DNA of 64,000 bases from Haliclystus octoradiatus (lineage: Eukaryota > Cnidaria > Staurozoa > Stauromedusae > Haliclystidae), in NCBI GenBank assembly GCA_916610825.1, contig OU744453.1, forward strand, positions 9,815,826 through 9,879,825. The letters are read 5' to 3'. Position numbers and translations under genes: made by a program. The notes under the pieces are model-generated. The model was not told where the DNA came from. It saw only the letters and a program-made list of their open reading frames with translations, and did no database searches. Below are positions 47,501-59,475 of the stretch, one piece after another (positions within the stretch are counted from its first letter, which is position 1; each line of letters opens with the position of its first letter).

Positions 47501-50500
47501 GAAAATAGTCTGAAGACTTATATTTTCTGATCATTTTCACATTGTTGAATATATGTACCCTAATCATTTGTGCATTGAAAGATCAATGACAGAGTATCTT
47601 CACTTCATGTTGGAAGCCAGGGTTTGATTCCTCGTCTGTACAAATGTTAATCGTAGTTTTTAATAGTATGAAAATTTGTGAAACATCAGTTATTTGAGCA
47701 ACACTCAATACCAAGAGTGGAATACCTCTCAGATAAAAATGGATAAATAAAATATACAGTATTACAAATATGAATACATAATACCTGGGTAGGCAAATTC
47801 ATAAATTTACAGAAGGCATGAATTGATTCAATGATTCAGGTCATCCCTTGAGAGTGGTACTTCTGTGATTTTACAACCAGTTAGTTACCAGATTCGTTGT
47901 TATGATTGATAGTTTTTTTTTATATGATTGCAAAAGTGGTCTTCAAGGTACGGAAACCGTTAGTTATCATAGTATCAATAATAGAAAATCTAATATAAGT
48001 AGCTATTTGACATGAAAAAAGTTTCAAGAATTAAAGATTAGGTTGGATGCCATGGTACAGCCTATGAATACTTTGTTTCATTAGTGTGAATCAATCACCC
48101 GCTTATTAAATTTCAACTTCGTTGCCGTTGTTTATCCAATTATTGATAAAACTATTACTACAGTCGAATTTGCTTACTATCCGGGCAAAGCGGGACATTA
48201 GGCGAGGTAGGATTATGAGAGTTTGTATGGGGAATGGAAAATAGAAATCACTTTTATGTGGATATGTTAAGCAAGGTGGGATATTAAAAGAGGGGATATT
48301 AACAGAGTTTGATTGTACTGGGATAAATCATACATAAATAGCTGCTCATATTTAAATATGATTTAAAGTCTCTACAACAATAAAAATATGGTATTTATCT
48401 CTTTAACATTTCATTTTGTAACTTGGTAATGATGAATGTTGACGTTTGAACCATGTGTATTCGCCACTCGGTAATACTTGAGTACTTTCTCAAATCAATG
48501 ACTAAACTAATTAAATGATATACCCACTCATTCACTGTTAATAAACAACAAACAAGAAATTCATTATTCATGTGTTGTTCAATATAACTTGTGGGTATAA
48601 ATCTCACCAACCCACTCACGTGAATGATTTAATCATTAATTAACCACATTTTATTGCTATGAATATTAAATATTCCCCCTAAAATAAATCACTCTTAGAT
48701 AATAAGTGATACTAACCAGATGTCTCCCAGGTATCAATGCACTGCCTTATAAATGTCATGACATCATACTCCAATGCGATCGAAAGCAATGCATCATGAT
48801 AGAACTGCAATGAAACCAACAATAGCACAATGTATAGTTATTAATTGACAGATTGAAAAAGCAAGAAAATAATTGAAAAGAAAATGAGAATATTCAATGC
48901 CTATGTTTGAGCAAGGCTGTTACGAGGCAAAAACACAGTAGGTGTGAGCATATAGCTCATGCTATCACAAGACTCTTTTCAGTAAAAAATCAGAAATAAA
49001 ACACTAATGCTATTTTTCGAGTAAAATAATTATTCAAGATTGTAAGATTAAGCCAATCACCGAACGAAAAATAACTTTTAAAGTTGTGATAGTACAAGTA
49101 CAGTACAAAATTTTACCATTGCATTTATTATATTTCCTATGAAAATTAACTAATAGAATCAAAGAATAAGACTCTCAACATAAAAATGCCTACTGTCTGG
49201 AATCTTCAAAACGTTTCTGTGTTTGAGCTTTTTCTATGGACAGTTTATATCATGGAACGTTTTCACATGGAAAATGAGAAGGCTGCCTCGTTCAAATGTA
49301 TATAAAATGCAATTAATTTTTTTCACAGTTTCATCTCTTGCGCTTGTGAATATCAAAACTACTCTCTAATATGCAATTGTTGATGGAGGGAAGAATTCTA
49401 AATACTATCACCAATAAGCAGTGGATTGATCAACAACTCCTGTGTGTGTTCTCTAATCTGTTCTTCAGGGTCCAACAAAGGTAGGGGTCCTGAGATCCTA
49501 GATCATAAGGGCTGGAGCAAATTCAGAAAAAATGTATAATATTGTTCTAGATTCTGGAGAGCGAAACCTCTTGTCGGACACTGCTGTTCTGTAGTGTGCC
49601 ATATCGCCGCTACATCGAGTAAATCAAAATATCTTAAAAATTGCTAACATCAGTCCATGAACAGTTTACAAATAATTTATCAAAGTGTAATAGACCCATA
49701 ACTAGAGCATGGATAACTTTAAGTGAACCTACAAACTGTTCACAAACAGTTCATAAAATTTGAGCAATTCAGCATTAATTTGAGACATTTCACATGAGAA
49801 GTTACTTACATGTTTATCTTGTGACCTTGATATATCAATATGCTTTGGCATAATACCACAAACCCAAGAACGGTTGAAAAATGATAATGGATTATCAAAA
49901 CAATCACATCCACATTTGATAAGATCAGCAAGGATCTAAAGGAAATAAAATTAATCAAATCAAAATGAAGCAATAGTCACTCCAAACACCAAAACCATCA
50001 AAATGCTGTTAAAGTGTTGTAAAAACATCATGAAAATATAAAATATAGCTCTGCTACGCTCGGACTAATAAGGAATGATATAAAATGAGATCAAATAAAA
50101 AAATCAACTTCAATAAAATAAAATAAAATAAATTAAAACTATATCCAAATAAAATAATAATATAAAGAAAAATATATCCAAATAATAAATCAAATAAAAA
50201 AACGAAAAGATGTTAATGCAGACCGATGGGATTGAACTCCAACCCCATGCGCCTGATGCTTCTCATAATACATGTGTGAGTTGTAAATGACGTGCAAAAT
50301 TGTCTCATCTTAAGCTGATGTCGCAGCAGAATTAAAACATTTTAATAAACAACTTTAAAGAATGGAAACAACAAATAACGATGAAAACTATTACCAGAAG
50401 AATATTATTTCTCACTAATTATACTAGGGGCCTAGCGCAATTTTTTGACCTACAGTAAATGATGTGAAATTTTCCGTTTGGAGTATCGCCTTGTTATTGT

Positions 50501-53500
50501 TGTTGCATGGACAAACTGGTTTAAATAGTCTTTAAAACCATGACGACTGGCTTAGCAGTTTAATGTAATAAATAACTTCAGAAAACAATACAAACAATAA
50601 ATATATAATACTGTCTTGTCTAAGCCCCCAAACAAATGATGAATTGTTGGTTTAAAAGTTCCCATGGTCAAAACACAACAAAAATTATCTTTGAAGTTTC
50701 ACCTCAAATAGTGATGTTACAGAACGATTAAAACCTTTCATTAACCATTTCAAATGACAAGAAGAAGAAAACAATCATGTGTTCTACCAATGAAGAGATA
50801 ATCACGATGTAAAATAATCCAGGAGTATTAGAAAACATCATTTAATAATGCAATTGTAATCTTGCTAAGCTGCGAGTCGGCCATCATGGCGGGCAATGGA
50901 AAAAAATTTATGTCAAATCCAGCTAAAAATTTGGAAATATCACACAGCTTGCCCATTGTATTTTAAGAAGAAAATGGTGCTTCTTGCGCAATCGTTTTTT
51001 GTTCGACCTTTGTTAGCACGCAAAGCAGTATGTTGAACGTTATTTCAAAAGAACAAAAGATTTGAGTCAAAAATGAAATGAAATGAGAAAATCAACGTTT
51101 CTACCATGACAGGATAGACTCAAGGTCACTTACGTAAACCATGCGTCAAAAATTGAAAACCACACAATTTTTAAGCCATAAAAAAGTTTTAAAACCATGG
51201 GAACATCCATACAGTATTCACAAGATTAAAATGTGAAAATGCCATAAAAACATCATGACATTTCATATAATTTTTCATGGTTTCGATGACAGTAGTGAGT
51301 GAATAAGCTGTTGAAAGTTTAAAACATTAGTTTAATATCAGCCAACATCCTGTGAAAAAATGAGAATTTCAAATCTTGAAAAACGGAGAATGGAAGTTAA
51401 ATGACATCATACTGTAAAAATTGCTATCAAAACGAGTGAGTGCGATAAGATCACCACAACTAGCAAGCATTCATCCATAACAACATCACAATTTTCCAAT
51501 ATTTCGATGGCAATTTTTACAGTATGACGCCATTTAACTTTCATTCTCCGTTTTTCAAGATTTGAAATTCTCACTTTTTCCAATGCTTATTTCTTAAAAA
51601 ATACTTCTGTTTATCATGAAGGCACTTGGACAACAATTTAACATTAAACTTTTAATTTCAATTTTTTAAGAGTTGACCCTATTGACCCCTGCAAAAAACT
51701 TATGAGATCACAAACACTTGGAAAACTACATCAACAGCCAATGAAGATTTTATGGATGTGAAATTTGCCAAAAATGGTCTGAAATCAAGGATCTCTAAGA
51801 AGCAGATGCTTGCAATGGAGAGCATTTGGAAATGGTATCAACTTTAACTAGAATTCACCAGTGTGGAATCAGTTAACAACATGAAAATGTCTGTTTCACA
51901 AGGTAATCTTCAACATTTCATGAACATATGGACCTAATGTGAAAATATGAAAGGCACCCATGTGAAAAAAACCCATAAGTTCGTGAACGTAAATTGCATA
52001 AATGTTCATGAACCTACAAGGAAATACATCAAAACAATGTTGGATGTTAACTTTTAATATATTCACCGAGGGACATTTTTTCATAAGGAAAGTTGAACTG
52101 AAAATATTTGATTAATAATACAGCACATCATTGAATAATATACCTTTGCTTGAATACCAAGAACTTCAATAGTGGTGATTCCTTTACGACTCATGCCAAC
52201 ACAATCTACAAAATATAAGCAAATATCATGACGCATCAATGAAATTTAAACTATAAACATATGAAGTAGTAGATATATAGGCCTAATGATGTGAAGTTGT
52301 CCACACTTGCGTAGGTATAAGTGCTCAATTAACAATATAAGAGCTTTTATAGATAAATAAAACGAGTCAAAAAAGAGACAACTTGGAACGAGAACCTATT
52401 GAATTTGGATTGAGTTTCAGCTTTCGGATCGGATCAACATTTTTCTGTTGGATTTAATCGGATTTTGAAAATCATTTACATTGCTTTTGAAATTTTCATT
52501 GTTAATCAAACATGTCTTGGCCATCTGATGACTAAGAAACGGTAGTGGTAATAGAAGTAATTATATACTTTCCATAACAGTCAAATTACAGCAATGTTGG
52601 ACTTTTTTTGGATTTGGGATAAAAAATTTTGAATTGAATCAGATTATTTTTTAATCTTCACAATTTGATCCGAATGCAGATAGTTTGTACTCGTTTTCAG
52701 CATTTGGGAAATATGATTTGAAACTCGCACACCTTTAGTTTGAAACATAAAGACAGAAAGCGAAAAAACTTCATGAGTTCATGAATGTAAAATTGCCTAA
52801 TAGTTCATGAACTTACGGACATATTCATGAATAGATTATTTTCAAAGGGGCATGATGTAATAATACAATGTTTGGATGTTAATATTTAAAAACATTATCT
52901 CTGTGTTCTAGATGTTTGAAGAATAATTCTTAAAAAATTATACATTTACTACATTTGGCAAAAATAAACAATAATGAGAACTAAGATGAAAGATAGTGCA
53001 ACTCAAATTTGCGTAGTGAATAGCTTTAACAAGGTCATAATATCATCTTAAGTTTATGTAAATAATCCAACTAAACTCTAATCAAAATCTACGTCTGTAT
53101 CATTGATATTGTAATATATTGTTTGGCTTTTGGTGCTTCGTTGGTGGGACGGCTGGCGGTTGACCATAACCAAGGCTAGGCTACCGTAGACAGCAGACCT
53201 GTCACCACCAAGAAATCGGTTAGCCTCACTGCAGTATAGCAACTAGCAAGCTGGGTCACGATGGCAAGAGTGATTGACACATTCTGGCTTTTTTGGGAAA
53301 TGCGCACAAATACAAAAGGGAACTGTTACACTCACCAACTCGTATTGCTTCAGTAGATGATCCGCTAACATGTCGCGGTTTTATCATTTCATCTTGTTCA
53401 CTTCCGCTACTATTAAACATTTACATTACTATTAAACTTCACTTAAATCTTTGATTTAACCACATTAAACATCCCCAAACACTGAATTTTTCAAATTTGA

Positions 53501-56500
53501 ATTAGCTTCTCCGGCCGACATCAACAACATCCTTAAAACTCTGTCTTCGTTAACCTCATTTACGACAGTTTCACAAAAACGTATCATTGTTGCCGAACAA
53601 AAATATTAAAAATGAAGAGTTTCGGTATTTTTAGATTTTAAGTTTTGATGCAAATAATTACAGAGGATAACAATTCAAAACATTCTGTTAAAACAATTCA
53701 AACAAATTGAATTTTGCGCGGTTTGGTTCAATTCAATTCAATTCACGTAAATTATTAAAATTGAAGAATGTTGAAAATAAATCTTTTTGCCGTATGTTTT
53801 TTTTGCATCAAAACTTGTGAGGATGTTATTGATGTTGGCCGGAGAAGCTGTTTTAGATTTGAATTACTCAATGTTTGAAGATGTTAATTACAGTTTAGTG
53901 TTGGAATATTTACTTAAAGGTAAGATAATATTATTAGCATTTTAAAACTGTTGATTACGCAAACTTGAGTTCCTCTATCTTAGTTCTCATTATATGATCT
54001 TGCTATTATATAACCACCAATCATACCAAATGAAACAGCAGACGGAAGAAAGAACTGCTCAGGTATAGAAGATGCGGCGTTTGCAGGTTTAAAATGAACA
54101 ATACTTTTTGTTTGAATTTTCAAATCCTATAAAAAAAAATGAAAGCAAAATAGTTGATGAGTGTTATGCACGTATTAGGTTACACACAAATTGTGGACGT
54201 AATCTTGAAATCAGACCGACCCTGTGAAAGCAGTCCATGGATATTTGCCAATCATGGGTCAACCAAACAAACAAGCAGTTTTCCTTAAGGGTTGACCCTC
54301 AGTCATAAATTATATAACTTACTTGTAATATATCCCATACGAAAAAATCCATAAGTTCATGAACAGTTCATGAACTTCATGAAAAATTCATGACATTTTT
54401 TAGTGGGTTCATTACCAGTTCATGAACAGTCACAAAGAGTTAATGAATGTGAAATTGACCAAAGTCATGAACATTTGGGCAATTTCACGTTCCTGAAATG
54501 ATAAACTTTTTTTGCAGGGGATATGTATACTTTTTATGAGCAAATATATATCACATCACATCACATTCTTTTCAATTGCCCAATTTTCATGAACAGTTCA
54601 TGCAAAAAGTTCATGAAGATTGTGCCTTTTAACATTCATGAACTGTTTATAAGGTGTTCATGAACAGTTTATGGAAGTTTGTAAAAGTTCATGAAACTAA
54701 AAATACTTTCGCAGGGGTGAGTGCTGAGTCAGCGCACCAATGTGCAGAAGTTGAAGTGAAATATTGAATGATCTATTGTTAATAAAGGAAAATTAGATAT
54801 GAGAGAATTTTGAATAAATTGAAAAGAATCTGTTTGACAAAGTAACAAGTGTTTGCATTTAAAATCCCTTCCAAACTACATGGACGCTGAAAAACTGCAT
54901 TTTAACAAATATAATGACTTGCATATGGCTCACTTAGAGTCAGTACTCAAGTGTCCCAACACCACCGGAGCAGGAAATTGGAAGTAAGCTGGCAGCCTTT
55001 TTGTTGCTGTTGTTGGAATTATCATTTTACCTCAAATCGGGTAAGCTATAGGAGCTTCTCCACCAGGATAGTTGGTTAGGGTTTTGGAGCATGTTTGAGT
55101 GTAATGGCAGGATGCCCTCACTGACACCAACAAATAATGCATCTGCCAGGGATTGAACCAATGACATACATTAAAATGAATCACTTTGAAACACAAATTT
55201 TAAGTATAGGTTCTCATCCAATAGACTTTTAAACGTCGTAAAGTAGTAATATTTATGAGATTGTTATCTTCATAGACATATAAAAATATTCAAACATATT
55301 TTACTGAGATTTAATTACAATTTTTTGATATTTTGGAGCGTTTTTCCCATTGACTTTGCGTATTAATCTAGAGGGGGTATTGAGTGCCCATTTCCAAATA
55401 TTTTTTGAACTCAAATTTTGCACTTATGACTTCTTTACCCATAAGAACAATAAAATCAAGAATGCAATTCAACTTTCAAACTATCGCTATGTTTTGGACC
55501 AGTCTAATAACCATGTCTAAAAAATTAAAATACTCTTGTCTTCAGTACTGTGCTGTAATTATATTACCAGCAGTCAGACATAAATTATACAAGCCAGCCA
55601 TAACAATCAAACTATGTTGCACACATCAAGATTGTAAGTGATTCTGACTGGATAATAAAAGCCAAGTATCAATTTGATTATTATTTTACCATGAATGATT
55701 CTGATGAGAATGGTTGAACAGTATCCGTGATTGAATAGAATATAAAGAAATGACACCAAGGATCTTTTCCTCCGTACATTGCATCTCTATCAACACACAA
55801 ACAATGATAATTGATATATGTTGCTTATATTTAACTACACATAGAACCAATGAACATAGGAATTTTATAGACTACCTTTAATTTATGATTTGACATAAAA
55901 GCAATTGTGATTTGTTGTTGCTAATCTGAATTTGAAGCGCTCTAATGTCAACAAAGCTCTTCATCATATGAAAATCATTTTGCATTTTCTGTTCAATTTC
56001 AAGATTTTAAACAGCCTGAGACAATCACCAACAACAACCAATCAGCGATCAGTATCACATTCAATGATTTCATAAATATCATTAGAATTCTGTTTTCCAG
56101 CTGTGATTTGGAATTGCTTCTATTCTTGTTTCGCTTTCTGATTCTCATAGAAAAATAAACTGTTTTCTGTATTGAATTGTATGGCTTTTATTTTCGATAT
56201 CAAATTTCACAAAGTGACGGAATTAAAAAAAAAACATCAACTTAGTTGAAACCTTCATTATTGCTTACCTCTTATTATTTATTGTTGTTTAAATTAATCC
56301 GGCAACGCAGGTGACTCATTGCTAGTATAGAATAGGTGGGATGTGGGTATAAATCATGGTAACTCACTTCAAATTATCTATCAGATAGCTGCTGAAGTTT
56401 AAAATAATACAATTGTCGAACCATGAAATATTTGATTTTTAAGTTTCTGTTTGATGTTTCTGATATATTACTCTAGCAAAATACAATAATCCTACACTTT

Positions 56501-59066
56501 TGTATAGGCTATAATTTCTATTATGGAATAAGGGTTTATGATCAACATATTTGTTATCTATAATTCATAAAATGTTGAAACTAAAACTACTTATTAATGA
56601 GACCCTGCATAAAAAATTCACAAAATTATGAACGTCATCTCATGAACAGAGAAAGTAGTCATGAAAACAATGTGATTTTTATGTTTATGAGCAGTTCATA
56701 AACTTTCCATAAAATTTGAATTAACTGTTCATGCAGTTGTTGAGCTGTTTCTGAACTCAACAACTATTTTTCAACAACGAAGTTGAACTATTTCAATTGC
56801 TTCGAAATGGTTAAGTTACATATGTACCTTATAGTCGATGGCATTTGCTGGTGATACCATTTATTAAGATCAAATATTCCTAAATGACATGTTGGTTGAA
56901 CTTGGGAATCTTGCGAAGGTGCTTCCCATGCAATCATCATCATAGTTGAATCTTTCACTCCAACGCCATCTAAGATGATTGATTGTAAACAAAAAGCATC
57001 AAGTTTATTGGGGGTGATAATTATAACTCAGAACATTGACATTCCAATGAAATCATGTGCTCTATCATCAGCATTAATTTGGTTGAAAACACGATCATAT
57101 CAAAAATCAAAACAAAAAACATAATCATATCAAAAACGAAAAACAAATTAAGCAGTCCTTTGAAAAAACGTTTCACGTAAATTTAAGGGATCTGAATTAC
57201 CCCTGTGAAAAGGTTCATGAAGGTGAAATTGCCCAATTGCTCATGGGATTTTCATACTTCTATCAGCTGAGCTAATTCAGCTTTATTCGATCAAACAAGA
57301 AAAATGCAAAAAGGGCAACAAAATATAAAGAAATAAAAGGTGATAAAATTAGCGTCTTTAAATAATGAGCACATAATTAAACAAACTTGTTGCAATGAAT
57401 ACAAAATATTTCCCCTCCGCACAGCAGTTCTTTAATAGCTCATGGAGTTAATCAAGGTACACAGTTAATAATGAAACATTATCAAATTCCATTTCGCATG
57501 ATAATAAGAAATTTATCAGGCCTTATGCGCGTGTTATCTGACAAAGGCAAACAACACATCAGCCAATTAAATCTCACTTTCACGTTCAACCTTATTGGAT
57601 AACTGTTATATAACAATGACATGACAATTAACAAATGATACATACCAACAGTTCTACAGCAAATCACTCTGCTTCCAATTGATAAAGAATCAGCAAGATG
57701 GTAGACATCTGACGTCAACTGATGCTCAAATTGTAAACATACACTGTTCAAATCCTACAGCAGATAAAGAAACAAACCAAATTACAACTGTGAGCCTACA
57801 ATCTAAACCAAGTGTAACCAAGTCTACAAAAACATGTTTTAAATTTTTGCTGCTTTTCACAGATTATTTTTTTTCAAATCATTCAAATGTATTCTCTTAT
57901 ACCTCTAAACATGAAATCATTTATTTCGGAATAATCAATAACTTCATCATTAATTAAGTATTTGCATTTTAATCTATTATTTTTTCACAGAAGAAAATGG
58001 CATTGAAATATATTAGCGCTTACGAAAACAAAACACGCAACTAAAATGATATATATTGAAATACAAATTAACATAACAAAATTCTCTCAAACATATTTGA
58101 AATGAATGTATTATATTTATTTGATGAAGAAAAACGACATTCATGTGAACTTTATAATGAATAATTTCCGAAGAATGCAAAAGCCGTAAAACTTTTTTTA
58201 AACTTTCAACCACTGATGACGTAGAAAACTCAGAAAACAATAGGTCTATTGTTTTTGAATGATTAATCGATTCTTATCCGCGATTAATCGAGCCAGAAAA
58301 AATCCGAATAGACCCACCCCTAACTTATACCAAGAAAGGTTATTTTTATAAATGCTTGTTGGCACTGCGTAAACAGCTAATGAACATTAAATGGTCCAAT
58401 GTTCATAAACGGTTCATGGACAAATCATGAAAATTAAAAAGGCCATTTAAAGTTCATGAAGTCTTGAATCTAGCAGGGATGATTCACATAATTATAGTTG
58501 AAATGAGAATGAAATGCTGGCAGAAATATCCTTGCTGTTCATAGCAAAAGTAGTGATTGAAGTGAGGTAAACAAAACAAACATTCTGGGAAAAAGAATGT
58601 TCAACTGGAACAAATTATCAAGCCTAACTGGATTGATATAGACAGCATATTTCTATAAAAACCGGAAAACACTGCATAAAATGCTAATGCTCGTTTGCTG
58701 CATTGATTTAAACAAGAATGACTTAATCGTTTAACATCGATACTTTACAAGTTCATGTGTCAATTTCAATATTTACACAATTACCTTTCACATATTACAG
58801 CATTAAATGTCCTAGGGATTCAAACTGGAATTGAGTCTAAAATATAGTTTGGCATTTCAAATTCAAATGCAAACTTGTAGGCTGAGTGTAAACTAAACTT
58901 TAAAACATGGGCCTACATTAATATTGTGGAAGAAAAACTGTCATTTTATTAATGAATTTTATTGATGTCCTAATTAAATACCTTATAAACATGTCCAATT
59001 CCTTCAACATTTTCTTTCTCTTCAAATAGTAGCTGATGAAGTGAAATGACTGTAGGGGATGTTGCA
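26347..59066 (-). CDS. AHCTF1: ELYS nucleoporin, 5' end missing
   Basis: Thirty-five exons on the - strand total 3687 nt, about 1228 residues, ending in TGA at 26347-26349. Phases agree at every junction except 54027 to 53409. Matches to remembered vertebrate ELYS run in order: LGIFDLNKWYHQQMP and SSIPEQFFLPS (end of propeller), KLVLKWVWERV, WDGTYPPSS, LLDFPLTEHEL and SIILKTYLKLLPRTQFD (helical domain), and a basic tail with RTLRTPASKK, KTPASILK and SPKKKPRRQSRSKK. ELYS binds chromatin through its tail and recruits the Nup107-160 complex, starting nuclear pore assembly after mitosis. The N-terminal part of the propeller (roughly 270 residues) is absent, presumably upstream of 59066. The tail is clearly shorter than in vertebrates (whole protein about 2,200-2,300 residues there). 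Confidence 0.92.
30807..31300. mobile_element. TTCATGAA-family MITE split by another MITE
   Basis: The left part (CCCTTTGTGAAAA then TTCATGAACG) and the right part (GTTCATGAATGTTTTCGC) flank the foldback element at 30883-31195. This shows a nested insertion in an ELYS intron. Confidence 0.55.
30883..31195. mobile_element. Foldback MITE, about 313 bp
   Basis: The two halves are nearly perfect inverted copies over roughly 145 bp. The left arm starts TAGCCTGCGCGCAGAC and the right arm, read on the - strand, starts TTAGCCTGTGCGCAGAC. Shared inner blocks include GGGTCTGCGTAATATCGACA and GGGGGAGTGGC. The flanking TA on both sides suits a Tc1/mariner-type target duplication. Two overlapping ORFs of 60-70 codons here are products of the inverted repeat. 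Confidence 0.85.
31960..32144. mobile_element. pogo/Tc1-like MITE remnant
   Basis: The right end read on the - strand is CAGTCAAACCTCTTATAACG next to a TA dinucleotide, a pogo/Tigger-like terminus. Inside, GACCACTATAGACAGGTGGCC is nearly repeated twice. The left end is degraded. Confidence 0.5.
35856..53409 (-). CDS. AHCTF1: ELYS exons: alpha-helical domain
   Basis: Exons 53409-53336, 52205-52144, 49935-49810, 48804-48717, 47440-47351, 45653-45604, 45284-45104, 44426-44402, 43572-43498, 43048-42922, 41953-41897, 41569-41510, 40655-40563, 39808-39724, 38218-38116, 37902-37875, 37276-37213, 36747-36698, 36522-36394 and 35994-35856. All junction phases agree. This is the most conserved part: LVLKWVWERV, ELLNDLQCLVIMYDHDF, SRWPADKLFIDHI, EWDGTYPPSS, LLDFPLTEHELELLFSLL and AALAAYRRCHVRIGG-like helices. 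Exons of 25 and 28 nt are confirmed only by phase and by the protein match. The 40655 exon has a second in-frame acceptor 9 nt inside. Confidence 0.9.
37522..37569 (+). repeat. 24-bp tandem duplication
   Basis: Two perfect copies of a 24-bp unit beginning ATCATCATTAATCAAC in an ELYS intron. Confidence 0.9.
38539..39366. mobile_element. Non-autonomous hAT element
   Basis: This 828-bp element starts CAGTGTTGTAAATAC and ends, read on the - strand, CAGTGATGTGAGAAT. It is flanked on both sides by the 8-bp target duplication ATGAGAAT (38531-38538 and 39367-39374), the hAT hallmark. The ends are rich in AAAGTAAC/AGTAAT motifs, as in many hAT-derived MITEs. No transposase is encoded. It lies in the ELYS intron between exons 39808-39724 and 38218-38116. 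Confidence 0.92.
41132..41215 (+). repeat. 28-bp unit repeated three times
   Basis: Three adjacent imperfect copies beginning AATTTGCTAG and ending TTGG/TTCGG in an ELYS intron. Confidence 0.8.
42474..42584. mobile_element. TTCATGAA-family MITE
   Basis: It starts CCCATATGAAAAAA and ends TTTTTTCACAGG, with several TTCATGAA palindromes between. These ends are roughly complementary. Confidence 0.6.
42746..42870. mobile_element. TTCATGAA-family MITE
   Basis: It starts CCTGTGAAAAAAG and ends ATTTTTCACATG, with internal TTCATGAAC repeats. It lies only 160 bp from the previous copy. Confidence 0.6.
44245..44370. mobile_element. TTCATGAA-family MITE
   Basis: It ends TTTTTCGCAGGGG and contains GTTCATGAACTGTTCATGA twice-like arrays. 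It sits between two small ELYS exons. Confidence 0.6.
48161..48315. mobile_element. Tc1/mariner (pogo-like) MITE, 155 bp
   Basis: The left end CAGTCGAATTTGCTTACT and the right end on the - strand, CAATCAAACTCTGTTAAT, align over 22 bp with a few transitions. TA dinucleotides flank both sides (48159-48160 and 48316-48317). It lies in an ELYS intron. Confidence 0.7.
50195..50270 (-). repeat. tRNA-like B-box fragment, possible SINE
   Basis: On the - strand GGAGTTCAATCCCATCGG resembles a tRNA T-arm (B-box). No matching A-box or full cloverleaf is visible, so this is only a weak SINE or tRNA-relic candidate. Confidence 0.3.
51355..51579. mobile_element. Foldback MITE, about 225 bp
   Basis: Arms of about 70 bp are inverted copies with few differences. 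Both contain GAGAATTTCAAATCTTG, then AAAACGGAGAATG, and end at CTGTAAAAATTGC. The central loop is about 85 bp. It lies in an ELYS intron. Confidence 0.85.
53440..53920. mobile_element. Foldback element beside an ELYS exon
   Basis: The left arm contains AGCTTCTCCGGCCGACATCA and the right arm, read on the - strand, AGCTTCTCCGGCCAACATCA; similarity extends over 80 bp or more on either arm. The element begins about 30 bp upstream of the acceptor of exon 53409-53336, in the interval where an ELYS exon is missing. Confidence 0.72.
54027..59066 (-). CDS. AHCTF1: ELYS exons: last propeller blades
   Basis: Exons 59066-58982, 57754-57646, 56969-56828, 55786-55690 and 54126-54027. They read from TVISLHQLLFEE through IGSRVICCRTV and VQPTCHLGIFDLNKWYHQQ to SSIPEQFFLPSAVSFG. 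The first begins in phase 2, so at least one more exon lies upstream. The last ends in phase 1, while the next recognisable exon needs phase 2, so an exon of length 1 mod 3 is missing between them. Confidence 0.88.
54334..54520. mobile_element. TTCATGAA-family MITE
   Basis: It starts CCCATACGAAAAAA and ends TTTTTTTGCAGGGG, complementary to the start. Inside are repeated TTCATGAA palindromes and a GTGAAATTGACC / GGGCAATTTCAC inverted pair. Confidence 0.7.
54590..54717. mobile_element. TTCATGAA-family MITE, second neighbour copy
   Basis: It carries repeated TTCATGAAC blocks and ends AAATACTTTCGCAGGGG. The left end is not clear. Confidence 0.55.
54930..55160 (-). repeat. Possible 5'-truncated SINE
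   Basis: Read on the - strand, TTGGTTCAATCCCTGGCAGA carries an exact Pol III B-box. It is followed by about 200 bp that look less A+T-rich than the surroundings. The A-box half is absent. Another repeat type is possible. Confidence 0.35.
56604..56776. mobile_element. TTCATGAA-family MITE, diverged
   Basis: It starts ACCCTGCATAAAAAATTCA and contains TCATGAACAG and GTTCATGCAG; the right end is degraded. Confidence 0.45.
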
Positions 59067-59475
59067 CTGGAAGTAAGAGAAACAATAAATTTAAGATATA
59101 TATTATTGCCACTCTAGGCAGCTTCTTAAAATTCAACACTTAATCGAAAAACACCCAAAATAACACATTGTCAGTTAATATAATACAGAGAATGACGGTC
59201 ACAACTGTGACCGTAGTGGAAAAATGAGACAGGCATGATTGCTTGCATTCATTGTTCTGTTTTGTGATTTTGCTGCAGGATTTACATGACTGGAGATTTA
59301 CGTGGTACTATTATTTGATACTCACAGATATGAAAGTATCTATTATTATAATTTGCCCTTCTTCAAACCTCATTCTAAAATATCACAAAGGTTTTCTGCA
59401 ATCTGATTGGCTGAAAGAGCGTGCACCAAATCCTAGGGTAAAACAATTGGCTCTGAAAACCGGGAAAACCGTTGC
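59067..59475. other. Presumed ELYS intron, no feature resolved
   Basis: Upstream of the first ELYS exon seen. A 97-codon + strand frame here has no domain I recognise; it may be the degraded 5' part of the LINE that follows. Confidence 0.35.
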
